Below are positions 25,337-34,300 of a stretch of DNA of 64,000 bases, piece after piece. Under the pieces are notes generated by a model, which was given only the letters and a program-made list of their open reading frames with translations, was not told the DNA's origin and ran no database searches. Source of the stretch: Chloroflexota bacterium (GTDB lineage: Bacteria; Chloroflexota; Anaerolineae; Anaerolineales; Anaerolineaceae); the NCBI GenBank assembly GCA_021825925.1, contig JAKAFP010000006.1, forward strand, positions 62,001 through 126,000. Direction: 5' to 3'. Both the position numbers and the translations under genes were made by a program. The first letter of the stretch is position 1. Every line of letters starts with the position of its first letter.

Positions 25337-27109
25337 ATGAAATCAGGAAACCAAGCCTTTTCCAAACATTTTGCCCTGTATTTGGCAGTAACACTAATAG
25401 CCGGTTTAGCGCTTGCCGCCTGCAAACCCAAGGTAACTGAAACCCCTGCCCCAACTGAAATAACAGGCTACCCAACCATCGAAAATCCTGTCGTTTCTAC
25501 TCCCGCACAACCAGGGAACAATCAGACCACTTCTGCAACTTTGGTTCCTATATCTCAAGGTAATTCATCTGCGATCAATGCCGGCTTGATCATTCTATCA
25601 ATGAGTGATGGCGCATACAAACACCTATTTGCATACCACCCTTCTTATCTTGCTGTGACCCGTTTAACCGCCGACGCCTGGGATGATGATTCTCCAGCGA
25701 TCAGTCCAGACGGAAATAAAATCGCATTTACATCCAACCGTTTTGGTACCCGCGAAATCTACATCCTTGATCTGGTAACCAATACCCTCACCCAAATGAC
25801 CAATTCAAGCGCTTTTGAAGGCACAATTGATTGGTCTCCTGATGGCAGCTATATCGTCTATGATGTTTACCAAAACGAGCATTTTGATCTGATCATTCAA
25901 TCCGTCACTGACCAAACTGAAGCCCCCATCCAATTAACCGATGGCACGACCAACAATTTCCAACCTTCATGGTCTCCAGATGGCAGCGAATTGGCCTTCG
26001 TTTCTGACCGTTCCGGAAGGAATTCCATTTGGCTGGCGCGGTTGCAGAATCCAGAAGAACGTTTCATAGAAGTGATCGGCTCATCGGATGCTGATTTCGA
26101 CCACCCGGTCTGGTCGCCTGATGGAACCAGGTTGGCTGTAAATCGCCATCAATTCAGAAGCGAGATCCTTTTGGTCCAACCGCATGACCCCACCCTTGAG
26201 CCATCGGTTCTTGGCAATGGAGATAATCCTGTCTGGATGCCGGATGGCAGCGGCGTGTTGGCAACCATAAATCTGCCCAATGAAACCGAAATATTAGCTT
26301 ATTCAGTTGGTGACCATCATCTCATGCTTCCACCAATTCCCATGACTGGGAGCGTTTCAGCCTATGATTGGAATTCAGCCAATCTTGTTCAAAACATTCA
26401 ATTATGGGTTTCCAAGAACGCTTTAGTCCAACCTGCCCCGTTATGGGTAGATACGTCAAACCTTCCAGTTAATGCCAGTGGTCGTCGCAGTCTGGTGGAT
26501 TTACCAGAGGTTTCTGCCCCCCAGGCCAAGCTTTCTGATGCGGTTGACGACAGTTTTATCGCTATGCGCAATCTCGTTTCACAAAGAATTGGCTGGGATC
26601 TGCTGGCTACACTTGATAATGCTGTCATTCCACCTACCGCCGCTCCCATGCCTGGGATTCCAGAAAATTGGTTGTATACAGGCCGTGCCATCGGATTGAA
26701 CCTTGCTCCCTACGAAGCGGGTTGGATGGTGGTTACGAGGGAAGAATTTGCGGGCAATCTGTATTGGCGCGTGTGGGTCAGATGTAAAAATCAGGATGGA
26801 ACCTGTGGAGAACCTTTGAAGACCCCGATCTGGGATTTTCAAAGTCGCTCCTCTGGTGAAGCCCTTGCATATGAAAATGGAGGTGCATATAAACTTCCTC
26901 CCGCGGGTTATTGGGTTGATTTTACAGATCTGGCCAATCGGTTTGGCTGGCAGAGGATGCCGGCACTCAATAATTGGCGTTCCTATTTTCAGGGTACCCA
27001 ATTCAACGTTTTTGCACTTCAACAGAACCTTACATGGCAGCAAGCCATGCTTGAAATCTATCCTCCTGAACAGGTTGAGTTGTTAACTGGAGTCACAAAT
27101 GAAAAATAA
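25337..27109 (+). CDS. Lipoprotein with TolB-like PD40 beta-propeller repeats
   Basis: 590 residues. A signal peptide ends in the lipobox LAAC (Cys about residue 29), followed by a Pro/Thr-rich linker. At least four WD40-like PD40 repeats with the SPDGS/SPDGN signature occupy about residues 105-330 (DDDSPAISPDGNKIAFTSNR, IDWSPDGSYIVY, PSWSPDGSELAFVSDR, PVWSPDGTRLAV). The C-terminal 190 residues include a Trp-rich region (WVRCKNQDGTCGEPL) I do not recognise. It is expected outside the membrane and probably binds protein or glycan. It overlaps the following peptidase gene by 11 bases. Confidence 0.85.
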   Translation: MKSGNQAFSKHFALYLAVTLIAGLALAACKPKVTETPAPTEITGYPTIENPVVSTPAQPGNNQTTSATLVPISQGNSSAINAGLIILSMSDGAYKHLFAYHPSYLAVTRLTADAWDDDSPAISPDGNKIAFTSNRFGTREIYILDLVTNTLTQMTNSSAFEGTIDWSPDGSYIVYDVYQNEHFDLIIQSVTDQTEAPIQLTDGTTNNFQPSWSPDGSELAFVSDRSGRNSIWLARLQNPEERFIEVIGSSDADFDHPVWSPDGTRLAVNRHQFRSEILLVQPHDPTLEPSVLGNGDNPVWMPDGSGVLATINLPNETEILAYSVGDHHLMLPPIPMTGSVSAYDWNSANLVQNIQLWVSKNALVQPAPLWVDTSNLPVNASGRRSLVDLPEVSAPQAKLSDAVDDSFIAMRNLVSQRIGWDLLATLDNAVIPPTAAPMPGIPENWLYTGRAIGLNLAPYEAGWMVVTREEFAGNLYWRVWVRCKNQDGTCGEPLKTPIWDFQSRSSGEALAYENGGAYKLPPAGYWVDFTDLANRFGWQRMPALNNWRSYFQGTQFNVFALQQNLTWQQAMLEIYPPEQVELLTGVTNEK

Positions 27110-28127
27110 AGTTTCGATCAGTCTTCGGTTTTTCTTGATCACTTCATGGGCTCTAATTGCAATGATAGGCTGGCTTTTTCCCATCTCGCCCATCCCAGTC
27201 TTGGCTGACGACGAAACACCTGCTCCAACCGAGGAATTGACCGAACCCGTTTTCCCATTGGTCACACCAGAACCGGAACAGGAAGGCCAAACTCCCCTTT
27301 ATGACGTTCCCCTGGCACTCAACCCCCACGATCATTTCTACTTTACCCGTCCCATCGCCATGGATTCAAACTCGGCACCCTCTTCAGATTTCAGTTATGG
27401 ATTCTATTATCCGAGCGACACCAACGTCCATACGGGTGTGGATATCATCTCTCCATTTCATAAACCAGTGCTTGCGGCTGGAGATGGTCAGGTGGTTTTT
27501 GTTGGTTATGGATTAATGAACGGCGGTGGTGATGTTAATGATCCATACGGTCTGGCGGTATTGATTAAACACTCTTTCAGTTATGGAGACAAGACACTTT
27601 ATACCGTCTACGGTCACATGGATAGAATTGATGTCGAAAAAGGCCAATTTGTTAAAACAGGTGATCAGATCGGTATCATCGGTCTGACGGGCAATACATC
27701 AGGCCCCCACGTTCATTTTGAGGTACGGATTGAAGACAGTGAAGGTGGCCGGGTGCAGAATCCCGAACTTTGGCTGGCACCGCCGGTAGGCAGCGGTGTT
27801 TTAGCAGGCCGATTGAAAGATAGTTTTGGTTATTTGATTTCTGCACAACAGCTTTGGCTAAAATCACTTGACACAGGCTATAAATACGACATAACCACAT
27901 ATGCCCCGGTAAAACACATCTATTCTGATGATTATTTTCATGAAAATTTCGCACTTGGCGACATCCCTGCCGGCGAATACGAAATTTCGATGCTCTATAA
28001 AAACAAGTGGTATCGCCTCAACATCACCATTGCACCTGGTACTGTCAATTTTGTGACCTTCAATGGCAAGAATGGATTTGCCGAAGGCTTGCCGGCGGCG
28101 CCGGATATCGAAGCGTTTTTACAATAA
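27099..28127 (+). CDS. Secreted M23 family metallopeptidase
   Basis: 342 residues with an N-terminal signal peptide (hydrophobic 10-30, cleavage likely near PVLADD). The LytM domain (about 95-225) has HTGVDI, LYTVYGHMDRID and HVHFEVRIED, which give the zinc ligands. A C-terminal domain of about 110 residues resembles a small beta sandwich. It overlaps the PD40 lipoprotein gene by 11 bases, so the two are translated together and may act on the same cell-wall structure. Confidence 0.88.
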   Translation: MKNKVSISLRFFLITSWALIAMIGWLFPISPIPVLADDETPAPTEELTEPVFPLVTPEPEQEGQTPLYDVPLALNPHDHFYFTRPIAMDSNSAPSSDFSYGFYYPSDTNVHTGVDIISPFHKPVLAAGDGQVVFVGYGLMNGGGDVNDPYGLAVLIKHSFSYGDKTLYTVYGHMDRIDVEKGQFVKTGDQIGIIGLTGNTSGPHVHFEVRIEDSEGGRVQNPELWLAPPVGSGVLAGRLKDSFGYLISAQQLWLKSLDTGYKYDITTYAPVKHIYSDDYFHENFALGDIPAGEYEISMLYKNKWYRLNITIAPGTVNFVTFNGKNGFAEGLPAAPDIEAFLQ

Positions 28128-28156
28128 TAATTCTCTCATCCTCCAATGTTCAAACC

Positions 28157-28185
28157 TTGACAGGAAATACAACCTGTCTGACAAT
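28157..28185 (+). promoter_or_regulatory. Promoter with overlapping palindrome before the NBR1-Ig lipoprotein gene
   Basis: TTGACA (28157-28162) and GACAAT (28180-28185) are 17 bases apart. Within this, GACAGG (28159-28164) and CCTGTC (28173-28178) form a 6-bp palindrome with an 8-base centre, placed where a repressor would block polymerase. Confidence 0.5.
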
Positions 28186-28220
28186 AAATGGTTTGATTAG
28201 CTAAATGGAGGATTGTTTCA

Positions 28221-28907
28221 ATGGTTTCAAAGAGAACGTATTTTGTAGTCGTGGCTGCACTAGTTTTACTATTCGCGCTTTCTGCATGTGGAACTGCCAC
28301 ACCCACCGAAGACCCTGCCTTAAAGATCACTTCGATTGCCGCAACCGTGCAGGCTGAAATTACCCAAACTGCACTTGCCATGCCAACTGCCACTCCCACA
28401 CTGACCCCTACGGTAACAGCTACATTATCACCTGTTACCCCCACTCAGCAAGCACCCTTTTCAACGGCGACCAAATCACTTTTCCCCGCTACTGGAGATA
28501 ATGCAAAATTTGACCAGGATATCACCATTCCTGACGGCTCCATTATTAAACCAGGCGCATCTTTCAATAAAACATGGTCCCTGATCAATACCGGCACCAC
28601 CACATGGACCACAGATTATCAATTGGTCTATATGTACGGTCCGTTAGCCACCGTGATGAGCGTCAAGATCACCAAAAATGTTGCACCGGGTGAAGCCATC
28701 CAGGTGACTGTCCCCTTTGTAGCCCCAACCCAAAATGGTTCCTACGTGAGCTGGTGGCAGATGTACAGCGCCACAGGTTACTTCTTTGGCGATCAGGTGA
28801 GTGTTGTTTTCAATGTAGGCAATGAAACAGCCACACCAACCTCTGGGACAGCTGTTCCAACCACTACCGGAACACCAGCCACCCCAACCGCTACTGCAAC
28901 CCCCTAA
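28221..28907 (+). CDS. Lipoprotein with NBR1-type Ig-like domain
   Basis: 228 residues. A signal peptide with lipobox SAC (Cys about residue 23) precedes a Thr-Pro-rich linker and one Ig-like domain (about 95-200). The domain has the NBR1 FW pattern: FNKTWSLINTGTTTW, PGEAIQVTVPFVAP and GSYVSWWQMYSATG. In eukaryotic NBR1 this fold binds proteins; in Anaerolineae it is found on cell-surface proteins, with role unknown. A second Thr-rich tail ends the protein. queG starts nine bases later. Confidence 0.85.
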   Translation: MVSKRTYFVVVAALVLLFALSACGTATPTEDPALKITSIAATVQAEITQTALAMPTATPTLTPTVTATLSPVTPTQQAPFSTATKSLFPATGDNAKFDQDITIPDGSIIKPGASFNKTWSLINTGTTTWTTDYQLVYMYGPLATVMSVKITKNVAPGEAIQVTVPFVAPTQNGSYVSWWQMYSATGYFFGDQVSVVFNVGNETATPTSGTAVPTTTGTPATPTATATP

Positions 28908-28915
28908 CTTGGTTT

Positions 28916-29986
28916 ATGCAAAACTGGCAGGTCGGTTCAGCAAATCTTGAAGGCAAAATTAAAGCCGAGGCATTCCGCCTTGGCTTTTCTTTATGTGGTT
29001 TTACGACCCCTGATCCGCCAGCAGGTTATGATCTATATGAAAACTGGCTTGACCAGGGATCAAACGCCGGGATGGCTTACCTTGAATCGTCTCGCCACCG
29101 ATTGTTACGCAAGCATCCAGATCAATTATTCCCCGGGGTAAAGTCCATCATCTCTTTGGCTTGGCCATATTCTTTAAATAAAGAAAAAGAGGACACTACC
29201 TCAAACAGGGGATTAATTGCAGGATACGCCGCAGGTATGGATTATCACCTTGTCCTTCCCGCCAAATTGGACGAATTGATCGCTTTTCTCCGTCAAGAGA
29301 TCAACCCCACCATAAAGGCTCAGGCCTATACCGATAGCGCTCCAATCCTTGAACGCGAGCTCGCGTCGCGCGCCGGGTTGGGTTGGATCGGTAAAAACTC
29401 ATGCCTGATCTCGCTTGAGATCGGGTCTGCGTTTTTGTTGGCTGAACTCTTTACAGATATTCCCCTTCAACCCGACCCACCTTTTATTTCAGATCGCTGC
29501 GGAAGCTGTCACCGCTGTTTGGATGCCTGCCCTACCGGTTGCATCCAAACGGATCGCACCATTGATTCAAACCGCTGCATCAGCTACTTGACCATCGAAA
29601 ACAAAGGGAGCATCTCAGAAGTTCTACGTCCTTCAATCGGAAAGTGGTTGTTTGGATGCGATGTCTGTCAAAGTGTTTGCCCATGGAATAAGAAAATCAC
29701 TGTGAGTCTTCCGAAATCGAGTGAACTCAATTGGACCATGGAGGATGTTCAGAGCATTTTGTCTATGTCCGCAGAAGCATTTTCAGATCGGTACCATGAG
29801 TCTGCACTTTATCGAACAAAACTTAAAGGCCTTCAACGCAATGCACTGATTTGGCTTGGTAATAATGGTGGCAACAAAAGTCAGGGATCAATAGAAGTGT
29901 TTCTTAAACAAACCAATGATCAGATCCTATTGGAAACAGCCAATTGGGCAATTAATATACTAAATAACGAAAACTCCTCTAATTAA
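28916..29986 (+). CDS. queG: Epoxyqueuosine reductase
   Basis: 356 residues. Two [4Fe-4S] motifs are present: CGSCHRCLDACPTGC and CDVCQSVCPW, with the catalytic Asp region AYTDSAPILERELASRAGLGWIGKNS before them. It is a cobalamin-dependent enzyme that makes queuosine from epoxyqueuosine in tRNA. queA, which makes epoxyqueuosine, lies at 56818-57837 in the same window. The C-terminal HEAT-like part is short. A terminator follows. Confidence 0.93.
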   Translation: MQNWQVGSANLEGKIKAEAFRLGFSLCGFTTPDPPAGYDLYENWLDQGSNAGMAYLESSRHRLLRKHPDQLFPGVKSIISLAWPYSLNKEKEDTTSNRGLIAGYAAGMDYHLVLPAKLDELIAFLRQEINPTIKAQAYTDSAPILERELASRAGLGWIGKNSCLISLEIGSAFLLAELFTDIPLQPDPPFISDRCGSCHRCLDACPTGCIQTDRTIDSNRCISYLTIENKGSISEVLRPSIGKWLFGCDVCQSVCPWNKKITVSLPKSSELNWTMEDVQSILSMSAEAFSDRYHESALYRTKLKGLQRNALIWLGNNGGNKSQGSIEVFLKQTNDQILLETANWAINILNNENSSN

Positions 29987-29994
29987 TCACAAAA

Positions 29995-30021
29995 ACCCGG
30001 GGTGTGAACCTCGGGTCTCTT
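29995..30021 (+). terminator. Likely terminator after queG
   Basis: A 9-bp stem with one G-U pair (29995-30003 with 30008-30016) and a 4-base loop, then CTCTTTA. The T run is weak. Confidence 0.6.
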
Positions 30022-30039
30022 TATGTAATACCTAATACC

Positions 30040-30780
30040 TTACGGCGTCGCTGTAACGCTTGGCGTCGGTAAACCTGGGGTTTGATTGGCCAGAGTGCTT
30101 GTGGCTCTTACCGTTGGCGTAGGCGTGACAATATTTGCCCTCACAGTGATCACATCGCCAACATTGATGGCATTTTGATCTGTAATATTGTTGTGTAGCA
30201 AAATATCTTCGACTGTGCTGTTGAAGTACTCAGCGATCGTCGCCAAGGTGTCACCTGATTGAATGATGTAGGAGTATTTGGTCGCTCGGGCTACATCACT
30301 GGGAACCCTGGTTGGAGTGGGCATTTTTTGTCCGGGAGCCGGGATCCAGATCGGGTCACCAGCATTGATCGGGCACGGATTCTTGGGGTCAGTGAAGAGG
30401 TTGATCTGCTGCATATACAACAGATCCGCATTATGAGTATAGGCAATCGTCCAGCAGTCATCACCTTCTTGTACAACATATTGATATGGAGCTGAAGGTG
30501 TGGCTGAAGCCTCAGGTGTTGGCGTCAATGTTTCAGTTGGCGTCAATGAAGGCGTTGGAGAGGGTTGGGTAGCCGTTGGGGTTGAAGTTTCAGTGGCTGT
30601 TGGTGTTTTCGTTGAAAACAAACCGGATAAGGGTTTTTTCTGTCCACCAATGACTGTAACGATGATGAAAATGCCTAGAATGACAAGAACCCCAGCCAAT
30701 CCGCCTAAGAAATAAGGCATCATTTTTTGTCGATTTTCAAATTTCTTGATCACATTTTGTGGAGAGTCTTTTCCGCTCAT
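30040..30780 (-). CDS. Membrane-anchored protein with two LysM domains
   Basis: 246 residues. A short cytoplasmic N-terminus, one membrane helix (about 23-45), a Thr-Pro-rich linker, then two LysM modules: YVVQEGDDCWTIAYTHNADLLYMQQIN (about 98-145) and YSYIIQSGDTLATIAEYFNSTVEDILLHNN (about 167-213). A third Thr-rich stretch ends the protein. LysM modules bind N-acetylglucosamine in peptidoglycan. No enzymatic domain is present, so it is probably a wall-anchoring or scaffolding protein. It is convergent with queG and divergent from the STAS operon. Confidence 0.88.
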   Translation of the reverse strand: MSGKDSPQNVIKKFENRQKMMPYFLGGLAGVLVILGIFIIVTVIGGQKKPLSGLFSTKTPTATETSTPTATQPSPTPSLTPTETLTPTPEASATPSAPYQYVVQEGDDCWTIAYTHNADLLYMQQINLFTDPKNPCPINAGDPIWIPAPGQKMPTPTRVPSDVARATKYSYIIQSGDTLATIAEYFNSTVEDILLHNNITDQNAINVGDVITVRANIVTPTPTVRATSTLANQTPGLPTPSVTATP

Positions 30781-30930
30781 ATAGAATCCTATTGTCTTGT
30801 CCTTATGAAATTTCTTAACAAGTATTCTTGTATTGTAAATGATGCGAACTGAATTATCGAGTATCTACCCGCTTCACTCAAAAACATCATACCACAAAAA
30901 AACACCGTCTTTTTCCACTATTTGTGCGCA

Positions 30931-30939
30931 TGTTATAAT
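30931..30939 (+). promoter_or_regulatory. Extended -10 promoter of the STAS-phosphatase operon
   Basis: TGTTATAAT at 30931-30939 is an exact extended -10 element; the -35 region (about 30911) is poor, as expected for this class. It lies 45 bases before the STAS start. Confidence 0.55.
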
Positions 30940-30983
30940 AAACCTAATTATTTATTCGTCAATAATTTTTGGAGGCTAGGTCA

Positions 30984-31319
30984 ATGGACATCATCTCAAG
31001 TCAATTCAAACACTGTGATGTGGTTAAAGTAGTTGGAAGATTGGATAGTTCCACAGCGCCCGCACTGATTGACCAATTGAAAAAAATCACTGATGAGAAT
31101 CGTTTTAAAATCGTGATGGATTTCAGTGAACTAACCTTCATTTCCAGCGCAGGATTGAGAGTTTTAATTTCAACACTTAAGAACTGCAAACGCTACAATC
31201 GTGGAGAACTGGTTCTTGCGTCCCTGGCGCCCAACATTCTTTCAGTGTTTGATCTGGCTGGTTTTACAGCCATCTTCAAAGTATATCCAGATGTTCTCGC
31301 TGCAGTGGGGGCATTTTAG
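30984..31319 (+). CDS. STAS-domain anti-sigma factor antagonist
   Basis: 111 residues from the ATG at 30984, set by GGAGG eight bases upstream. The STAS signature FSELTFISSAGLRVLISTLK carries the SS pair whose Ser is phosphorylated in RsbV/SpoIIAA. It would switch between partners according to phosphorylation. The adjacent 1397-residue protein has both the kinase-like and phosphatase domains that act on such proteins, 11 bases away. No sigma factor gene is next to them. Confidence 0.9.
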   Translation: MDIISSQFKHCDVVKVVGRLDSSTAPALIDQLKKITDENRFKIVMDFSELTFISSAGLRVLISTLKNCKRYNRGELVLASLAPNILSVFDLAGFTAIFKVYPDVLAAVGAF

Positions 31320-31330
31320 ACGCTTTTTAA

Positions 31331-34300
31331 ATGCCGACACAAACTTTTCGCGGTGTTTATGCAAGCTTGTCTGAAATCGCTGAATTTGTCAGAGATTCAG
31401 TCGGAGAAATAGGGTTCAGCTCTGCTGATTTGTTTTCACTGGAGACAGCCGTTGATGAGGCTGTCTCTAATATTATTGAACACGCCTACCAGGGGGAAGG
31501 TAAAGGCGATATAGTCTGCACCGTTCTGCCGGCAAGCGATTCTGTAAAAATCATTCTTGAAGATCACGGCCAATCTTTTGACCCTTCTTGTGTGCCTGTT
31601 CCTGATGTAACCGCCGATTTGGATGATCGCATGGACCACGGTTTGGGTGTCTACATGATGTGCCAGCTTCTGGATGACATCCATTTTGAGTTTTTGGATG
31701 GAACCAATCGCCTGACACTTCTCAAGAAGAAAACACCTGAACCTTTGTCATTGTCTCTGCTGGAACCTTTGCAGTTGTGGAAACACTTTTTACACCTCGG
31801 AGAAGAACTGCTCAAACAGCCCAATGCACTGGTTTTATGCAAGAAATTTGGACAAACCGTTGAAAAGGAATTGGCTTGTACCGCGAAAATATGGTTGTCA
31901 AAACCATATTACCCTCTTCCCGGCGAACCTGAGGTCGAGACCCTGCCCAATCATGCTGCCCCAATGATCGTTCAGCAAGCATGTTCTGAAAACAAAATGA
32001 TGGTCGGGACATCAGATTGTGAATTGGCGTTGCCGATCATCACCCAAAATTATACGCTGGGGGTTTTACATGCTGTACGTGGCGCGGATCATCCCTTTAG
32101 CGAACAAGAAAAACAACTGCTAGACGCCCTGGTGGCAACCGTCGCGGTTTCCATGCAGGTGAACCGTCAGGTCGTGCTTAAAAATTGGCGTTTTGACCAA
32201 ATATCCCTTGTGAGGTCAGTCAGTTCCCAAATTGCCAATGTTCTCGATCTGGACGAGTTGTGCAAAAGAGTAACCAATCTGATCCAATGCTCTTTTCATT
32301 ACTATCACGTTTCCCTTTACACTATTGAAGAAGGGTCAACAACTCTTAAATTCCGGGCCAGTTCGCTGAATTGCTCACCAAGTACAGAACCTTCCCTCTA
32401 CAACATCAAAATTGGAGAAGGATTAATTGGGACCGTTGCGTTAACTGGAAAAGAGATCATCGCGAATGATGTAACCAAGGAACCACGATTTAGAGAGTTG
32501 ATTGACCTTCCAGACACAAAATCGGAGGCAGTCCTGCCATTATTGGTAGATAATCGCATTCTCGGTGTTCTGGATGTGCAAAGTGATACCTTTGGCGCTT
32601 TTCACGAGATGGATTTGCTGGTGGTACGCACTCTTGCAGATAATATCGCACTGGCAGCCGAAGGTGCTCGCATTTATGAGAAACTGCAAGAACGGGCGAA
32701 ACAAATGTCAGCCGTGGCTGAGATCAATTATGCCCTTTCTTCAATCCTTGATCTTGAAAAATTGTTGAAAGAAATCGTCAATGTCATCCACGAACGGTTT
32801 TCCATCCCGCTTGTTCATATTTATACGGTACATCCTGGCCGACAAAAGGTCATATTCCAAGCCGGCAGCGGCAAACGCGCCCAAAACTTAAAGATGAACT
32901 CTTTTGCTTTTGACCTGGATTCTCCAATCGGGATGATCCCACATGTTGCACGCACCGGCAGATCCATGCTTGCCAATGATGTATCAAAAGAATCGCTCTT
33001 TCGTCCATCTCGGAACGCCCCCAATGAAACCAAGGCTGAAATGACCATCCCCCTCAAATTCGGGGATAACGTCTTGGGTGTGCTTGATCTTCAAACCAAC
33101 GAAACCAATGTGTTCGATGACAGTCATCTTGATCTATTTGAAGGTTTGGCATCGGGTATTGCCCTTTCGATACGTAATGCGACACTGTTTCGTACGGAGA
33201 TCTGGCGCCGCAGCGTGGCAGAAACCTTCAAAGACGTGGCCGGTATGCTCTCCTCCAACCTTGCCTTGGATGAGCTGCTGGAGCGTATTCTCACCCAGCT
33301 TGAGAGCACCCTGCCCTGCGACGCTTCGGCCATTTGGCTGCTGGATCGTCATGATGATGACCAACCCAGAAACATTCGTTTGGCAGCAGTTCGCGGTACC
33401 AGTAGAAAAAAAGTGATCGCTGCTCGTGATGATTCATTGGCGGTCAGTCAATTCCTCGACCTTCCCATTGACCAGAAAATTCCGATCATTCGTAAACCTT
33501 CTGATCCATACGGTCCTTTGGGAGCTGCAGGTGGATATCCAGCTGACTATTCGTCAATTGCCGTACCGCTTCTTTCAGGGGATGAGGTCATCGGGGTGCT
33601 GACCTTGGCGCACCACGCCACCGGCCGCTATGGGTCGGAAGCCAGTTTGATCTCTTCCACGTTTGCCAGTTATGCAGCTGTCGCCATTGAGAACGCCAGC
33701 CTTTATGCCAACGCTCAGGCTGATGCATGGTCATCCACTGTTTTACTGCAGGTGGCAGAGGCCATGCAATCCATCACCAATGTGGAAGAACTTCTTTCGA
33801 CCATGGTTCGTTTAACTCCGCTTTTGGTGGGCATCAATCAATGCGCCATTTTTCTTAGGGATGAAACCGAAAGTTCCTGTCGTCTTGATGCCTGGTATGG
33901 ATTCACCCCAACAGATCAAGAAAAAGTATTACGAGACGACCAATCCCTCTCCTTGTTAAAAATGCGCCTCACGCAAGAACCGGTTTTCATCAGCGACCCT
34001 TTTTCTGACCTGGGCATGTCTTCTCTGGCTCATGATGCTGAAACGGGTACGCTCGTGCTGATCCCTCTGCTCTCACACGGCGAGATCCTCGGCGGATTCC
34101 TTGTCTCTCACAACAGCTCTGGAGAATTTGGCATCCGCAATGTTTTCAATGACCAAACACTTGCCATTCTTCAGGGAATTGCCCGACAAACTTCTATCGC
34201 TTTGGAAAACATACGCCTGGTTGAGAGCAGACAGGAAGAAGCCTACATTACTGCTGTATTATTGCAGGTCGCTCAAGCAGTGGTCAGCCAAAATAAACTG

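Noticed and set aside
30500..30715. Val-rich plus-strand ORF
   Set aside because: Same cause: complement of the LysM protein's Thr-Pro linker.
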